This document shows, one piece after another, positions 36,775 through 46,900 of a stretch of 64,000 nt of DNA (within the stretch, counting starts at the first letter, position 1; every line of letters begins with the position of its first letter). The DNA comes from Herbaspirillum sp. Sphag64. GTDB lineage: Bacteria; Pseudomonadota; Gammaproteobacteria; Burkholderiales; Burkholderiaceae_D. The notes under the pieces are model-generated. The model was given only the letters and a program-made list of their open reading frames with translations, was not told the DNA's origin and made no database searches. The position numbers were made by a program, and so were the translations under genes. The stretch is from NCBI RefSeq assembly GCF_014192645.1, contig NZ_JACHYE010000006.1, positions 185,626 to 249,625 of the forward strand. Direction: 5' to 3'.

Positions 36775-37713
36775 CTATGACGGCTCATGGCTCTCTTTGA
36801 CGGTACGACGTTTGCTGTTGGTGCGCTGGGTTGATCTGGTTCGCCCGACGTAGGCCTGCGCCGAGTCAAGCACAAGCTGTGCCAGACTGGAGCCGGGGTC
36901 TTCGCGATAGCTTGCATGAATTTGTAGCGGTAACAATGTCGCTTCGCAACGCAGGATCCGTATGGGAAGTCGCCGTGAAAGATTCGTTGCCGCCGCCTTG
37001 GGCAAGGTGGCAACACCAAATCCACCTTCCACGAGTTGCACCATCGCAGAGATCGAGGAAATCGCATGCACCCGAGGTATTGGCAGACCCGATTCCTGGA
37101 ACAACTGCAACAATACCTGATGCGGTTGGGAGCCGCGCTGGAACGTGATCAGGTCAAAACTGGCCAATTCTTGAAGACTGTAGGTGCGTTGGTCATGCTT
37201 GCTGCGATGACCGACAAAAACCATTTCCATCGGCGACATCAGGCGTGATCGCACTGCCGTATCGCTTCCTGTCGTTGCGGTGAATACCAGGTCCTGGGCG
37301 CCTCGGCGAATTTGCTCCATCAGTACCGGAGAGGTTTCTACCGTCAACTCGAGCTCAAAATCAGGATACTGGGAACGCATTTCCTGCAACCAGCCCGGCA
37401 GCCAGCTGTGCACCACCGATTCGATGGCGCCGATACGCAGCGCCATCGGACCAGCGGTAGTGACGCCTAACTCCTGTTTGATCTGGCGCTGGACGTCGAG
37501 CAATTTGACGGCCAGCAGCTGAAAACGCTGCCCCGCAACCGTTAGTCTGAATTGCTTCTCACGACGGTCCAGCAACACGACCCCAAGTTCTTCTTCGAGC
37601 GACGCAATACGGCTCGACATTGCCGATTGGGTAATGTGCAGTTTCTCCGCCGCACGCGTGATGCTTTTGAGGGATGAGGCCCAATGGAAGGCCTCTACGA
37701 AGCGCAGGTTCAT
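36775..37713 (-). CDS. LysR-family regulator downstream of the 5-oxoprolinase gene
   Basis: 312 residues. Helix-turn-helix: LRFVEAFHWASSLKSITRAAEKLHITQSAMSSRIASLEEELGVVLLDRREKQFRLT. Effector-binding domain (ALRIGAIESVVHSWLPGWLQEMRSQYPDFELELTVETSP, ISSISAMVQLVEGGFGVATLPKA). The last ~30 residues are basic (GRTRSTQRTNSKRRTVKES). It lies 88 bp after oplAH on the same strand, so it is a candidate controller of that operon; the ATC-N9-GAT palindrome at 43859-43877 would fit a LysR site. Confidence 0.92.
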   Translation of the reverse strand: MNLRFVEAFHWASSLKSITRAAEKLHITQSAMSSRIASLEEELGVVLLDRREKQFRLTVAGQRFQLLAVKLLDVQRQIKQELGVTTAGPMALRIGAIESVVHSWLPGWLQEMRSQYPDFELELTVETSPVLMEQIRRGAQDLVFTATTGSDTAVRSRLMSPMEMVFVGHRSKHDQRTYSLQELASFDLITFQRGSQPHQVLLQLFQESGLPIPRVHAISSISAMVQLVEGGFGVATLPKAAATNLSRRLPIRILRCEATLLPLQIHASYREDPGSSLAQLVLDSAQAYVGRTRSTQRTNSKRRTVKESHEPS

Positions 37714-37801
37714 GCTTGGGAGAAGGTCAGTTTTTCGTGATCTGCGGTGTGCGTCATTGATGCTCTCCGGCGTAGTGTAGCTTATCCCTCAACAGCGTTC
37801 A

Positions 37802-40800
37802 TCAGATTAACGTCTTGCCGGTTGCTCCCTCCCCTGCTTCCTGCTGCCCGTAACCGCCACCGCCAGGGGTATGAATAATGAATACATCTCCGGCTTCCAT
37901 GTCGACCTGGCCGATGTGCTCCAGTACTTCATGACGACCATTGGCTCGCGTTACCTCGTTCTTGCCGACCTCGCCGGGATTCCCGCCAGCGGCGCCGAAT
38001 GCACCATGTTGGCGACCGTTGCTGAGAATTGATGCGGTCATTGGTTGCAGGAAGCGCAGACGGCGTGTGCTGCCATCACCTCCCTGCCATTGACCTGTCC
38101 CACCTGAACCGCGACGGATTTCATAAGCATCCAGTCTTACCGGGTAGCGCAGCTCAAGGATTTCAGGATCGGTCAGACGTGAATTGGTCATATGCGTCTG
38201 GACGACGCTGGTCCCGTGAAACCCTGGACCGGCGCCGGAGCCACCCGAGATAGTCTCGTAATACTGGTGACTGGCGTCGCCGAAGGTAAAGTTGTTCATC
38301 GTGCATTGCGCTGCAGCCATGACACCGAGTGCACCGTACAGCGCATTGGTAACACAACTGGAGGTTTCCACATTGCCGGCCACCACTGCCGCAGGATAGC
38401 GCGGGTTCAGCATGCATCCCTCCGGGACAATCACCGTGATCGGCTTGAGACACCCTGCGTTGAGTGGAATGGCGTCGTCCACCAAGGTTCGGAAGACGTA
38501 CAGCACCGCTGCCATGGTGATGGATTTGGGAGCGTTGAAGTTATTGGGCAACTGGGTGCTGGTACCGGTAAAGTCCAGCACTGCAGTGCGCTCGGCGATG
38601 TTGAGACGGACTGCGACCTTGATCTGCGCACCGTTGTCCAGTGGCAGAGTAAATTCGCCATCCTTGAGCGCAGTAATGACGCGTCGTACCGACTCTTCAG
38701 CATTGTCCTGCACGTGTTGCATATACGCGCTGACGGTTTCACGACCGTAGCGTGTGACCATCGCCTTGAGCTCTTGCCCCCCCTTTTCGTTGGCAGCAAT
38801 CTGCGCCCGCAAGTCGGCCAGATTCTGGCTTGGGTTGCGGGAGGGATAAGGGCCGCTCTGCAGGAGTGCAACCATTTCCTTTTCGCGCAGGTGACCACGC
38901 TCGACCAGCAGGAAGTTATCGATCAACACGCCCTCTTCGTCGATTCGCGTCGAGAATGGCGGCACCGAGCCCGGCGTAATGCCACCAATGTCGGCGTGAT
39001 GACCGCGCGAGGCGACGTAAAAGCCGGGACGTGCATCACGATCATCAAGGTAGACCGGTGTGACGACAGTGATATCCGGCAAATGCGTGCCGCCGTGATA
39101 CGGGTCGTTGAGTACATAGACATTACCGGGCTGCATGTCAGGATTGCGTTGCATCACGGTTTTGATCGATTCGCTCATGGAACCGAGGTGGACTGGAATG
39201 TGTGGCGCATTGGCGATCAGATTGCCTGCGGCGTCAAACAATGCGCAGCTGAAGTCGAGTCGTTCCTTGATGTTGACCGAATAAGCCGTATTTTGTAGTC
39301 GTAAACCCATTTGTTCGGCGATGTTCATGAACAAATTGTTGAACACCTCCAGCATCACCGGGTCAACCCTGGTGCCGATTGCATGCGCATTGACCCGTGC
39401 TTCGATGCGATTCATCTCCAGACAAGCAGAGGCGCTCATCACGGCTTGCCAGCCCGGCTCCACAACGGTTGTTGCATTGCGCTCGGCGATCACGGCGGGG
39501 CCGTCGATGGTCGCGCCTGCACTCAGCTCTTCCCGGATATACAAGCCGACGCTGTGCCATGCCGCTGGCTGGCCGTCGAGCTGACAGTACATCTGTACCT
39601 GCGAACGCGCTGGCGCCTGATGGCGCGGTGTTTCAGAATGGTTATGTGTGGTTTCCGGTACGCCTTCACCGGGTAGTACGGACTCGACATTGATGGCTTC
39701 GAGCACTAGTGGACGGTCTGGCATCAGGAAAGCAAAGCGTTGACGATAGGCGCTTTCGAAATGACGGCGCACCGCCTCCATGGTCTGCGCCACTGGCGCG
39801 ACAGGATCAAACGGGCAAGGTAGTGCCGTATCGGTCCCTTGATAGCGCACCTGCAGCTGGAAGTAACTCTGCAGATCGGTTGCTGCTACGCCCTGCTGTT
39901 GCAGCTCTTGCTCGGCTTCGCGTTGCAGTTGACGTGCCTGATTGCTGGCGGCGGCCAGACCGTCGGCATCCATCAGGCGTTCGACCGAGGCTTCACGTAG
40001 TGCGATCTGGTCTGCCAGACCCATGCCGTAAGCTGACAGCACGCCAGCAAATGGATGCGCCAAGACCCGCGTCATGCCCAGCGCATCCGCCACCAGACAA
40101 GCATGCTGGCCACCGGCACCACCGAAGCATTGGAGGGTGTAATCAGTCACGTCATAGCCGCGTGCCACGGAAATGCGCTTGACTGCATTGGCCATGCTGT
40201 TGACGGCAATCTGCAAGGCGCCTGCTGCGGCTTCTTCGGCGGTGACGGCATGTCCGCCTGCAGCGCTCATGGCTTGCGCGATGTCGTGGAAGCGTTGCAC
40301 GACGGCGTTACGATCCAGCGCTTGGTCAGCTTGCGGGCCAAAGACACGCGGGAACCAGTCCGGCTGGATACGTCCCAGCATCACATTGGCGTCGGTCGTC
40401 GCCAATGGACCACCTCGCCGATAGCTGGCCGGCCCTGGATTGGCACCGGCAGACTCGGGGCCAACGCGCAAGCGGGCACCATCAAACTGGATGATGGAAC
40501 CGCCGCCCGCAGCGACGGTGTGAATGCTCATCATGGGTGCGCGCATGCGTACGCCAGCGACCTCGGTATCAAAGGTGCGCTCGAACTCCCCTGCAAAATG
40601 GCTTACATCGGTGGATGTGCCGCCCATATCAAAGCCGATGACCTTGGTATGACCTGCTGCAACGGCGGTGCGCACCATGCCAACAATGCCACCGGCCGGG
40701 CCGGAGAGGATTGCATCCTTGCCCTGGAAACGCTGGGCTTGTGTCAATCCACCCGAGCTTTGCATGAAGAACAGCCGCACTCCGGGCATCTGACGCGACA

Positions 40801-41533
40801 CCTGATCGACGTAGCGGCGCAGGATCGGCGATAGATAGGCATCAACAACGGTGGTATCGCCACGCGGTACGAACTTGATCAGTGGACTGACCTTGTGCGA
40901 CACCGATATCTGCGTGAAGCCGATCTCTTTGGCGATGGACTCAGCTTGCAGTTCATGTGCCGGAAATCGGTAGCCATGCAGGAACACGATCGCACAGGCA
41001 CGCAAACCTTTATCGAAGGCGTCCTGCAGTTGCGGGCGCAGCGCAGCGATATCGAGTGCTTGTACTTCATCGCCCTGGGCACCAGTGCGCTCTTGCGCTT
41101 CAATCACTTGCTCGTAAAGCAGCTCTGGCAAGACGATGTGGCGATCAAACAGATGTGGACGTGCCTGCGTCGCAATGCGCAGAGCATCACGAAAGCCGTG
41201 CGTGGTCACCAGCAGTGTGCGATCACCCTTGCGTTCGAGCAGTGCATTGGTGGCGACAGTGGTGCCCATCTTGACGCATTCCACCAGCGCCGGAGTGATC
41301 TCTTCTCCGGCTTGCAGACCTAGCAGACGACGGATACCTTCGACAGCGGCATCCTTGTATTGCTCGGGATTCTCCGACAGCATCTTGAGGGTATGAAATT
41401 GACCGTCCGGTGCGCGCCCTACCAGATCGGTAAAGGTACCGCCGCGATCAATCCAGAACTGCCAGCGGCTGCGATCATTGGGAAGCGCGGTGGCCGCGTT
41501 GTTTGTCGTACTTTGAATGTTTGTCGTTTGCAT
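37802..41533 (-). CDS. oplAH: 5-oxoprolinase, fused hydantoinase A/B type
   Basis: 1243 residues. The first ~700 residues are the HyuA-like ATPase half ([84 protein letters not shown]). The second ~520 are the HyuB-like half ([96 protein letters not shown]). Such proteins hydrolyse 5-oxoproline (pyroglutamate) to glutamate with ATP; relatives act on hydantoins or acetone, so the exact substrate is inferred. A DUF1445 gene and an MFS gene precede it on the same strand, supporting 5-oxoproline metabolism. The gene stop precedes a LysR gene. Confidence 0.93.
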   Translation of the reverse strand: MQTTNIQSTTNNAATALPNDRSRWQFWIDRGGTFTDLVGRAPDGQFHTLKMLSENPEQYKDAAVEGIRRLLGLQAGEEITPALVECVKMGTTVATNALLERKGDRTLLVTTHGFRDALRIATQARPHLFDRHIVLPELLYEQVIEAQERTGAQGDEVQALDIAALRPQLQDAFDKGLRACAIVFLHGYRFPAHELQAESIAKEIGFTQISVSHKVSPLIKFVPRGDTTVVDAYLSPILRRYVDQVSRQMPGVRLFFMQSSGGLTQAQRFQGKDAILSGPAGGIVGMVRTAVAAGHTKVIGFDMGGTSTDVSHFAGEFERTFDTEVAGVRMRAPMMSIHTVAAGGGSIIQFDGARLRVGPESAGANPGPASYRRGGPLATTDANVMLGRIQPDWFPRVFGPQADQALDRNAVVQRFHDIAQAMSAAGGHAVTAEEAAAGALQIAVNSMANAVKRISVARGYDVTDYTLQCFGGAGGQHACLVADALGMTRVLAHPFAGVLSAYGMGLADQIALREASVERLMDADGLAAASNQARQLQREAEQELQQQGVAATDLQSYFQLQVRYQGTDTALPCPFDPVAPVAQTMEAVRRHFESAYRQRFAFLMPDRPLVLEAINVESVLPGEGVPETTHNHSETPRHQAPARSQVQMYCQLDGQPAAWHSVGLYIREELSAGATIDGPAVIAERNATTVVEPGWQAVMSASACLEMNRIEARVNAHAIGTRVDPVMLEVFNNLFMNIAEQMGLRLQNTAYSVNIKERLDFSCALFDAAGNLIANAPHIPVHLGSMSESIKTVMQRNPDMQPGNVYVLNDPYHGGTHLPDITVVTPVYLDDRDARPGFYVASRGHHADIGGITPGSVPPFSTRIDEEGVLIDNFLLVERGHLREKEMVALLQSGPYPSRNPSQNLADLRAQIAANEKGGQELKAMVTRYGRETVSAYMQHVQDNAEESVRRVITALKDGEFTLPLDNGAQIKVAVRLNIAERTAVLDFTGTSTQLPNNFNAPKSITMAAVLYVFRTLVDDAIPLNAGCLKPITVIVPEGCMLNPRYPAAVVAGNVETSSCVTNALYGALGVMAAAQCTMNNFTFGDASHQYYETISGGSGAGPGFHGTSVVQTHMTNSRLTDPEILELRYPVRLDAYEIRRGSGGTGQWQGGDGSTRRLRFLQPMTASILSNGRQHGAFGAAGGNPGEVGKNEVTRANGRHEVLEHIGQVDMEAGDVFIIHTPGGGGYGQQEAGEGATGKTLI

Positions 41534-41560
41534 GATCAGAATAGAAAAAGTAAGAGTTCT

Positions 41561-42808
41561 TTACACCGTGGTCGCTACTGCTGGGCTCAGCTCCTTGCCG
41601 CAGGTTTCTGGCAGGATCAGGCAAGCGAGAATGACGATGCCGTAACAGATGGCGGCAATCCAGCCGATGGTCTGGCCCAATGGAATACTGTTGCTCAGGT
41701 AGCCGATCAGGGCCGGACAGACAGCACCGACAGCGCGGCCGAAGTTGTAGCAAAAACCCTGACCGGAGCCACGCACATCGCTCGGATATAACTCCGACAG
41801 ATAAGCTCCCATGCCCGAAAAAATGCCCGAGAGGAAAAAGCCCAGCGGAAAACCAAGAACCAGCATCAAACCATCATTGATCGGAATCTGCGTATAGCTC
41901 AGCACCAGAACGATGCCCATGAAGGCAAATAGCATGAAGCAGCGACGTCGGCCGATTGTGTCCGATAACCAGGCACTGGTGAGATAGCCGGCAAAAGAGC
42001 CCGCAATCAGTACCAGCAGATAGGCGCTAGTACCGAGTACCGAGAGGTGACGCTCCGTCTTGAGGAAGGTTGGCAGCCAGGTTGTCACCGAGTAGTAGGC
42101 ACCTTGCATCCCGGTGGCTAGCAAACTGGCTAGCACGGTGGTACGCAACAGGCTGCGATCAAAAATACGCAGGAAATTGCCGCTCGCACCAAGTGCTCGC
42201 AAACGCGCCTGTTCAGCCAGAAAGACCTCGGGTTCACGCAGGCTGCGGCGGATATAGAGCGTCAACAGCGCCGGCAGGATACCGATCCAGAACAAGACCT
42301 TCCAGGCCATCTCGGGCGGCAGCACCGCATACACGCCCCAGAATGCCAACGCCGAAGCCGCCCAACCGATGGCCCAGCTACTTTGCACCAACCCGGCTGC
42401 CTTGCCCCGATGACGTGCCGAAATAGTCTCGGCGATCAATACCGAGCCAACCGCCCATTCGCCACCCATGCCAAAGCCCTGCATGGCACGGGTAAAAAAC
42501 AGCTCGACGAAGGACCCGGTAAAGCCGCTCAGGAAGGTAAAGAAGGCAAACCACAATACCGTCCATTGCAACACCCGTACCCGGCCGAAGCGGTCTGCCA
42601 GAATGCCGGCCAGCCAGCCACCCACGGCGGAAGTCAGCAAAGCGCCGGTTGCAATGTAACCGGCCTGCGCCTTGCTCATGCTCCACGCCGCCAGCAACGT
42701 CGGGATCAGGAAGGTGTAAATCATGTAATCAAAACCATCCACCGCGTAGCCAGTGAAGGTTGCTGCGAGCGTACGCCGCTCGGATGTCGTTGTTTGGTTC
42801 AGCCACAT
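41561..42808 (-). CDS. MFS permease in the 5-oxoproline operon
   Basis: 415 residues from ATG at 42808 (MWLNQTTTSERR), preferred over a frame running to 42919. Twelve spans. Motifs: FTGYAVDGFDYMIYTFLIPTLL, GWLAGILADRFGRVRVLQW, RAMQGFGMGGEWAVGSVLIAE, ARHRGKAAGLVQSSWAIGW, LGTSAYLLVLIAGSFAGYL, FSGMGAYLSELYPSDVRGSGQGF. It belongs with the sialic acid/aromatic acid/lactate-like symporters. It lies between DUF1445 and oplAH genes (27 bp from the latter), so it most likely imports the substrate, such as pyroglutamate. Confidence 0.9.
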   Translation of the reverse strand: MWLNQTTTSERRTLAATFTGYAVDGFDYMIYTFLIPTLLAAWSMSKAQAGYIATGALLTSAVGGWLAGILADRFGRVRVLQWTVLWFAFFTFLSGFTGSFVELFFTRAMQGFGMGGEWAVGSVLIAETISARHRGKAAGLVQSSWAIGWAASALAFWGVYAVLPPEMAWKVLFWIGILPALLTLYIRRSLREPEVFLAEQARLRALGASGNFLRIFDRSLLRTTVLASLLATGMQGAYYSVTTWLPTFLKTERHLSVLGTSAYLLVLIAGSFAGYLTSAWLSDTIGRRRCFMLFAFMGIVLVLSYTQIPINDGLMLVLGFPLGFFLSGIFSGMGAYLSELYPSDVRGSGQGFCYNFGRAVGAVCPALIGYLSNSIPLGQTIGWIAAICYGIVILACLILPETCGKELSPAVATTV

Positions 42809-42941
42809 AGTTGCCTCAGGAGGAAATTGAAACGGTGGTTGATAGATCGCCGGCATGCGTTCACCCCGCCCGGTGACGTCGTCACCGAGAAATGATGGCG
42901 GCCTCAGCGCCTTGTGCAAATCGGGCTTACGCCCTCGGGTA

Positions 42942-43760
42942 CTAGCTCAGCAGTGCGCTGTTGAGTTGGTCTGTCACTAGCATGTGACCCGGTGCGTGGG
43001 TGATACAGAACGCGGGACGGGCGGCGGCAATGGCCGCCTGTGGGGTAACACCGCAGGCCCAGAAGACGGGTAATTCATCATCGTTCACCGCAACTGCATC
43101 GCCGTAATCGGGCTGGTTGATATCGTGGATACCAATGAGTTTGGGGTTGCCAATATGAATCGGCGCACCGTGTACCTGCGGCGTCCTGGAGGTAATCTGT
43201 ACAGCGCGGATTGCGTCGGCAGCCTTCAACGGACGCATCGATACCACGGTCGGGCCTTTGAATACGCCAACCGGGCGTGTCGGGATATTGGTACGGTACA
43301 TTGCCACATTGCGCCCCTCAGTCACATGGCGCAAGGGAATGCCGGCCTCCAGCAAAGCATGTTCGAACGAGAAGGAGCAACCGAGCGCGAAGGTCACCAG
43401 ATCATCCTGCCACCAGTCGTGCAGATCGGTGACTTCGGCCACGCATTGACCGTTCTGCCAGACGTGATAGCGCGGCACGTCGGTGCGAATATCGAGATCC
43501 AGCCCGAGAGTGGGCAATGCAGATGAACCTGGCTCAGAAACCGCCAGCAAGGGACAGGGAGTTGGGTTGAGTGCGCAAAAACGCTTGAAATCTTCGGCCA
43601 GTGCTGCCGGCAAGATTGCCAGATTAACCTGAACGTGGGCACTTGCCACACCACTGGTGTGACCTGTAAAACCGCCCTGGCGCGCTGCCAGTCGGACCTC
43701 AAGGGCACTGGAGCTGGCACTCAGTGTGAATGGTACTTCAGCAATATTGGCGTCGTTCAT
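42942..43760 (-). CDS. DUF1445/YcsI-type hydro-lyase (D-glutamate cyclase family)
   Basis: 272 residues with AGGAG upstream of ATG. The family is recognised by [98 protein letters not shown], and the C-terminal [18 protein letters not shown] and [10 protein letters not shown]. Members are annotated as putative hydro-lyases; the mammalian relative is part of D-glutamate cyclase, which forms 5-oxo-D-proline. YcsI of Bacillus lies with 5-oxoprolinase genes. First gene of the operon with an MFS permease and a 5-oxoprolinase, which fits a role in the 5-oxoproline/D-glutamate pathway. Confidence 0.9.
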   Translation of the reverse strand: MNDANIAEVPFTLSASSSALEVRLAARQGGFTGHTSGVASAHVQVNLAILPAALAEDFKRFCALNPTPCPLLAVSEPGSSALPTLGLDLDIRTDVPRYHVWQNGQCVAEVTDLHDWWQDDLVTFALGCSFSFEHALLEAGIPLRHVTEGRNVAMYRTNIPTRPVGVFKGPTVVSMRPLKAADAIRAVQITSRTPQVHGAPIHIGNPKLIGIHDINQPDYGDAVAVNDDELPVFWACGVTPQAAIAAARPAFCITHAPGHMLVTDQLNSALLS

Positions 43761-43858
43761 CTTGGTCTCCTACCGGACTTTGCGGCTTGGTCAATTGGAA
43801 TAGGACAGATGGTAAAAGTCGTATTCGTCGTCGTCCAACAGGAAATTTAACTCTTTCA

Positions 43859-43877
43859 TCATCGATTAAATCGATGA
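43859..43877. promoter_or_regulatory. Perfect inverted repeat upstream of the DUF1445 operon
   Basis: TCATCGATT-A-AATCGATGA, nine-base arms with a single central base, about 100 bases upstream of the DUF1445 start. It contains ATC-N9-GAT, a typical LysR-type spacing, so the LysR protein at 36775-37713 is a candidate. A GntR-type factor could also use such symmetry. Confidence 0.55.
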
Positions 43878-44036
43878 GACCAGTGAACCTGCTTATATAG
43901 CGATTTTCGTGCCAGTGATATCAACGAAATGGCCTGCTTTTGGTAGCGCTTGGCACCAGCATGGTGCAGTAAGGTCTTGTTTTCACGTTGAGAACAGTGC
44001 CTGTGCTGCACCACACTGGTGTGCCTGGTGCGGGAG

Positions 44037-46247
44037 CTACACCTGCTGCAGGCTGGCTGCTGCCTTGCCGCGTGCCGCATGCAACTTGTTGTAGCTATCA
44101 ATCAGACGTTGATGTCGATCCAGCCCTTCCAGTTTCATGCTGGTTGGCGTCAGGCCGTAGAAGCGCATGCTGCCGTCGACGGAACCCAGCACCGCATCCA
44201 TGCGCTGATGACCGAACATCCGGCGGAAATTGACGACGTAATCATCCAGTTCCAGTTCGTCATCGAGCTGCACTTCCAGCACCGCATTCAAGGCTTGATA
44301 AAACAGCCCGCGATCAACCGTGTTGTCGTTGTACTGCAGGAAGGCACCCACCAGTTCATGGGCTTCGTCGAACTGCTGCAAGGCGAGCCGGATCATCAGC
44401 TTCAATTCAAGCACGGTCAACTGGCCCCAGACCGTATTTTCGTCAAATTCGATGCCGATCAAGGTGGCAATGTCGGAGTATTCATCCAGCTCATTGTTCT
44501 CCAGCCGATCAAGCAAGGCTTCCAGACTGGTATCATCCAGACGATGCAGGTTCAAGATATCGGTACGGAACAACAGCGCTTTGTTGGTGTTATCCCAGAT
44601 CAAATCCTCGACCGGATAGATTTCCGAGTAACCAGGCACCAGAATCCGGCAGGCGACCGCGCCTAGTTGGTCATACACCGCCATGTAGGCTTCTTTGCCC
44701 ATGTCTTCGAGAATCCCGAACAAGGCCGCAGCTTCTTCTGCATTGGAATTTTCACCGTGGCTGGAGAAATCCCATTCAACGAACGCAAAATCTGCTTTGG
44801 CGCTGAAAAAGCGCCAAGAGACGATACCGCTGGAATCGATAAAGTGTTCAACAAAGTTATTCGGTTCCGTCACGGCATTGCTTTCAAAGGTCGGCTGAGG
44901 CAAATCGTTGAGGCCTTCGAAACTGCGCCCCTGGAGCAACTCTGTCAGACTGCGTTCGAGCGCGACTTCGAAGCTCGGGTGCGCTCCGAACGAGGCAAAG
45001 ACACCGCCTGTACGCGGATTCATCAAGGTGACGCACATCACTGGATAGATCCCGCCCAGCGACGCATCCTTGACCAGCACCGGAAAGCCCTGCTCTTCCA
45101 GGCCCTGAATTCCAGCCAGAATGCCGGGGTATTTCGCCAACACGTCTTGTGGCACATCAGGCAAGCTGATTTCACCTTCCAGAATTTCACGCTTTACCGC
45201 GCGCTCGAAAATTTCAGACAGACATTGCACCTGCGCTTCGGCCAGCGTATTACCGGCGCTCATGCCATTGCTGACGAACAGATTTTCGATCAGGTTGGAC
45301 GGGAAATAGACCACTTCGCCGTCCGACTGCCGTACATAGGGCAACGAGCAGATGCCGCGCTCGACATTGCCGGAGTTGGTATCGATCAGGTGCGCGCCAC
45401 GCAACTCACCATCGGGGTTGTAGATGTCGAGGCAATAGGCATCGAGAATCTCGGGCGGCAGCGTATCTTTGCGGCCGGGCTTGAACCAGCGCTCATTGGG
45501 ATAATGGACAAATGCCGCGTTGGCGATCTCCTCGCCCCAAAATGCACCGGCATAGAAATGGTTGTTATTGATCCGTTCGATGTACTCGCCCAAGGCCGAC
45601 GCAAGTGCGCTTTCCTTACTTGATCCCTTACCATTGGTAAAACACATCGGCGAGTGCGCGTCGCGGATATGCAGCGACCAGACATTCGGGACAAGATTAC
45701 GCCACGAAGCGATTTCGATCTTGATGCCCAACGCCGCCAACACGCCCGACATATTGGCAATGGTTTGTTCCAGCGGCAGGTCCTTGCCGGTGATATAGGT
45801 GTTTGCGTCAGAGGCTGGCGTCAGGGTCAATAAGGCCTGGGCATCGGCATCCAGGTTGTCGACCTCTTCAATCACAAACTCAGGTCCTGCCTGCACCACT
45901 TTTTTGACCGTACAGCGTTCGATGGAACGCAAAATCCCATTGCGGTCACTGGCAGAGATATCGGCCGGTAACTCGACCTGAATCTTGAAAATCTGTTGAT
46001 ACCGGTTTTCCGGGTCAACAATATTATTCTGCGACAGGCGGATATTCTCGGTTGGAATATTGCGTGTGTTGCAATACAACTTCACGAAATACGCGGCACA
46101 CAAGGCTGATGAGGCGAGAAAGTAGTCGAAGGGGCCAGGTGCTGAGCCATCGCCTTTGTAGCGGATAGGTTGGTCTGATATCAGTGTGAAATCATCGAAC
46201 TTGGCTTCAAGACGAAGCTTATCGAGAAAATTGACCTTAATTTCCAT
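44037..46247 (-). CDS. ycaO: OsmC domain-YcaO domain fusion protein
   Basis: 736 residues. Residues 1-~140 are an OsmC/Ohr-like fold (VNFLDKLRLEAKFDDFTLISDQPIRYKGDG, APGPFDYFLASSALCAAYFVKLYC). The rest is an E. coli-YcaO-like protein (NMSGVLAALGIKIEIASWRN, ESALASALGEYIERINNNHF, NLIENLFVSNGMSAGNTLAEAQVQCLSEIFERA, HPSFEVALERSLTELLQGR), with the clustered Glu residues that bind Mg-ATP, and a C-terminal tail of ~170 residues with TPR-like helices. YcaO enzymes phosphorylate amide backbones; the E. coli type is linked to beta-methylthiolation of ribosomal protein S12. The fused OsmC part, with its Cys49 and Cys58 region, could supply thiol or peroxide chemistry. Single gene; operon none. Confidence 0.93.
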   Translation of the reverse strand: MEIKVNFLDKLRLEAKFDDFTLISDQPIRYKGDGSAPGPFDYFLASSALCAAYFVKLYCNTRNIPTENIRLSQNNIVDPENRYQQIFKIQVELPADISASDRNGILRSIERCTVKKVVQAGPEFVIEEVDNLDADAQALLTLTPASDANTYITGKDLPLEQTIANMSGVLAALGIKIEIASWRNLVPNVWSLHIRDAHSPMCFTNGKGSSKESALASALGEYIERINNNHFYAGAFWGEEIANAAFVHYPNERWFKPGRKDTLPPEILDAYCLDIYNPDGELRGAHLIDTNSGNVERGICSLPYVRQSDGEVVYFPSNLIENLFVSNGMSAGNTLAEAQVQCLSEIFERAVKREILEGEISLPDVPQDVLAKYPGILAGIQGLEEQGFPVLVKDASLGGIYPVMCVTLMNPRTGGVFASFGAHPSFEVALERSLTELLQGRSFEGLNDLPQPTFESNAVTEPNNFVEHFIDSSGIVSWRFFSAKADFAFVEWDFSSHGENSNAEEAAALFGILEDMGKEAYMAVYDQLGAVACRILVPGYSEIYPVEDLIWDNTNKALLFRTDILNLHRLDDTSLEALLDRLENNELDEYSDIATLIGIEFDENTVWGQLTVLELKLMIRLALQQFDEAHELVGAFLQYNDNTVDRGLFYQALNAVLEVQLDDELELDDYVVNFRRMFGHQRMDAVLGSVDGSMRFYGLTPTSMKLEGLDRHQRLIDSYNKLHAARGKAAASLQQV

Positions 46248-46900
46248 GAGGGAATTCCAAAATAGTACTTAAAATAATTAGCCTGGCGTTGCTGTGACAT
46301 TGTCTTTGTCGTCGACCTGGCATCCAGACGGAGGCGTTCATGGTCATTAGCAACAAATGACTACCAATGATTAAAAATGGATGTCAATGCCTGCCTATGC
46401 AGTGAATTTATAGCGTTTTAGCAGTTCGTAAAATAATGTTTTTTTGCGGCGATGGTTACATTATCGCTGAGAACTCTCACCATCACCTGAGCAATATTGA
46501 AGACAGAATCGGCGTGCTGTAGAACCAGCCTTGCCGATCGTTTGCTTTGTTCGACCGGCCTATTGTACTGAGAAGCTGACAACTCCCTTCGGTAAGCCCT
46601 TGATGCTCCCGAGGAGGCGGCTGCGTCACATGTTGCATTACGGAAGAGCGGACGGACTCCTTCAGGTGGCTGGTCGACCAGATGTTCATCCCCATGAGCA
46701 CCGTGATCACAGTAATCTCGATGAGCGCGCCCATCGAAAAAACAACAAATTAAAAAACATCGATAAAACATTGCGCGCTAACGATTAGCGCGCTACATTA
46801 TAGTCTGTATCGCCCGAATCACATGACGACTTTCCAGATATTTAGTTAGCGCGCTAACTAATATATTTACTTTTATCCTCACTTTTATGAAAGATTTATC
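46248..46900. promoter_or_regulatory. 653-bp intergenic region with clustered TTAGCGCGCTAA-type palindromes
   Basis: No convincing gene; an 83-codon minus frame at 46483-46734 has a hydrophobic start but no ribosome binding site. The hydrolase promoter part contains an inverted repeat GCGCGCTAA-CGA-TTAGCGCGC (46773-46793) and a perfect 20-bp palindrome TTAGTTAGCGCGCTAACTAA (46842-46861), which ends 39 bases before the hydrolase start. The core AGCGCGCT thus appears more than once. It looks like a multi-site operator of a MarR-, TetR- or HTH-type repressor. Confidence 0.6.

Noticed and set aside
46483..46734. 83-codon minus-strand frame beginning with a hydrophobic helix (MGALIEITVITVLMGMNIWS), resembling a chemoreceptor N-terminus
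   Set aside because: No ribosome binding site, composition turns non-protein-like after ~40 codons, and no continuation of a receptor could be found in other frames.
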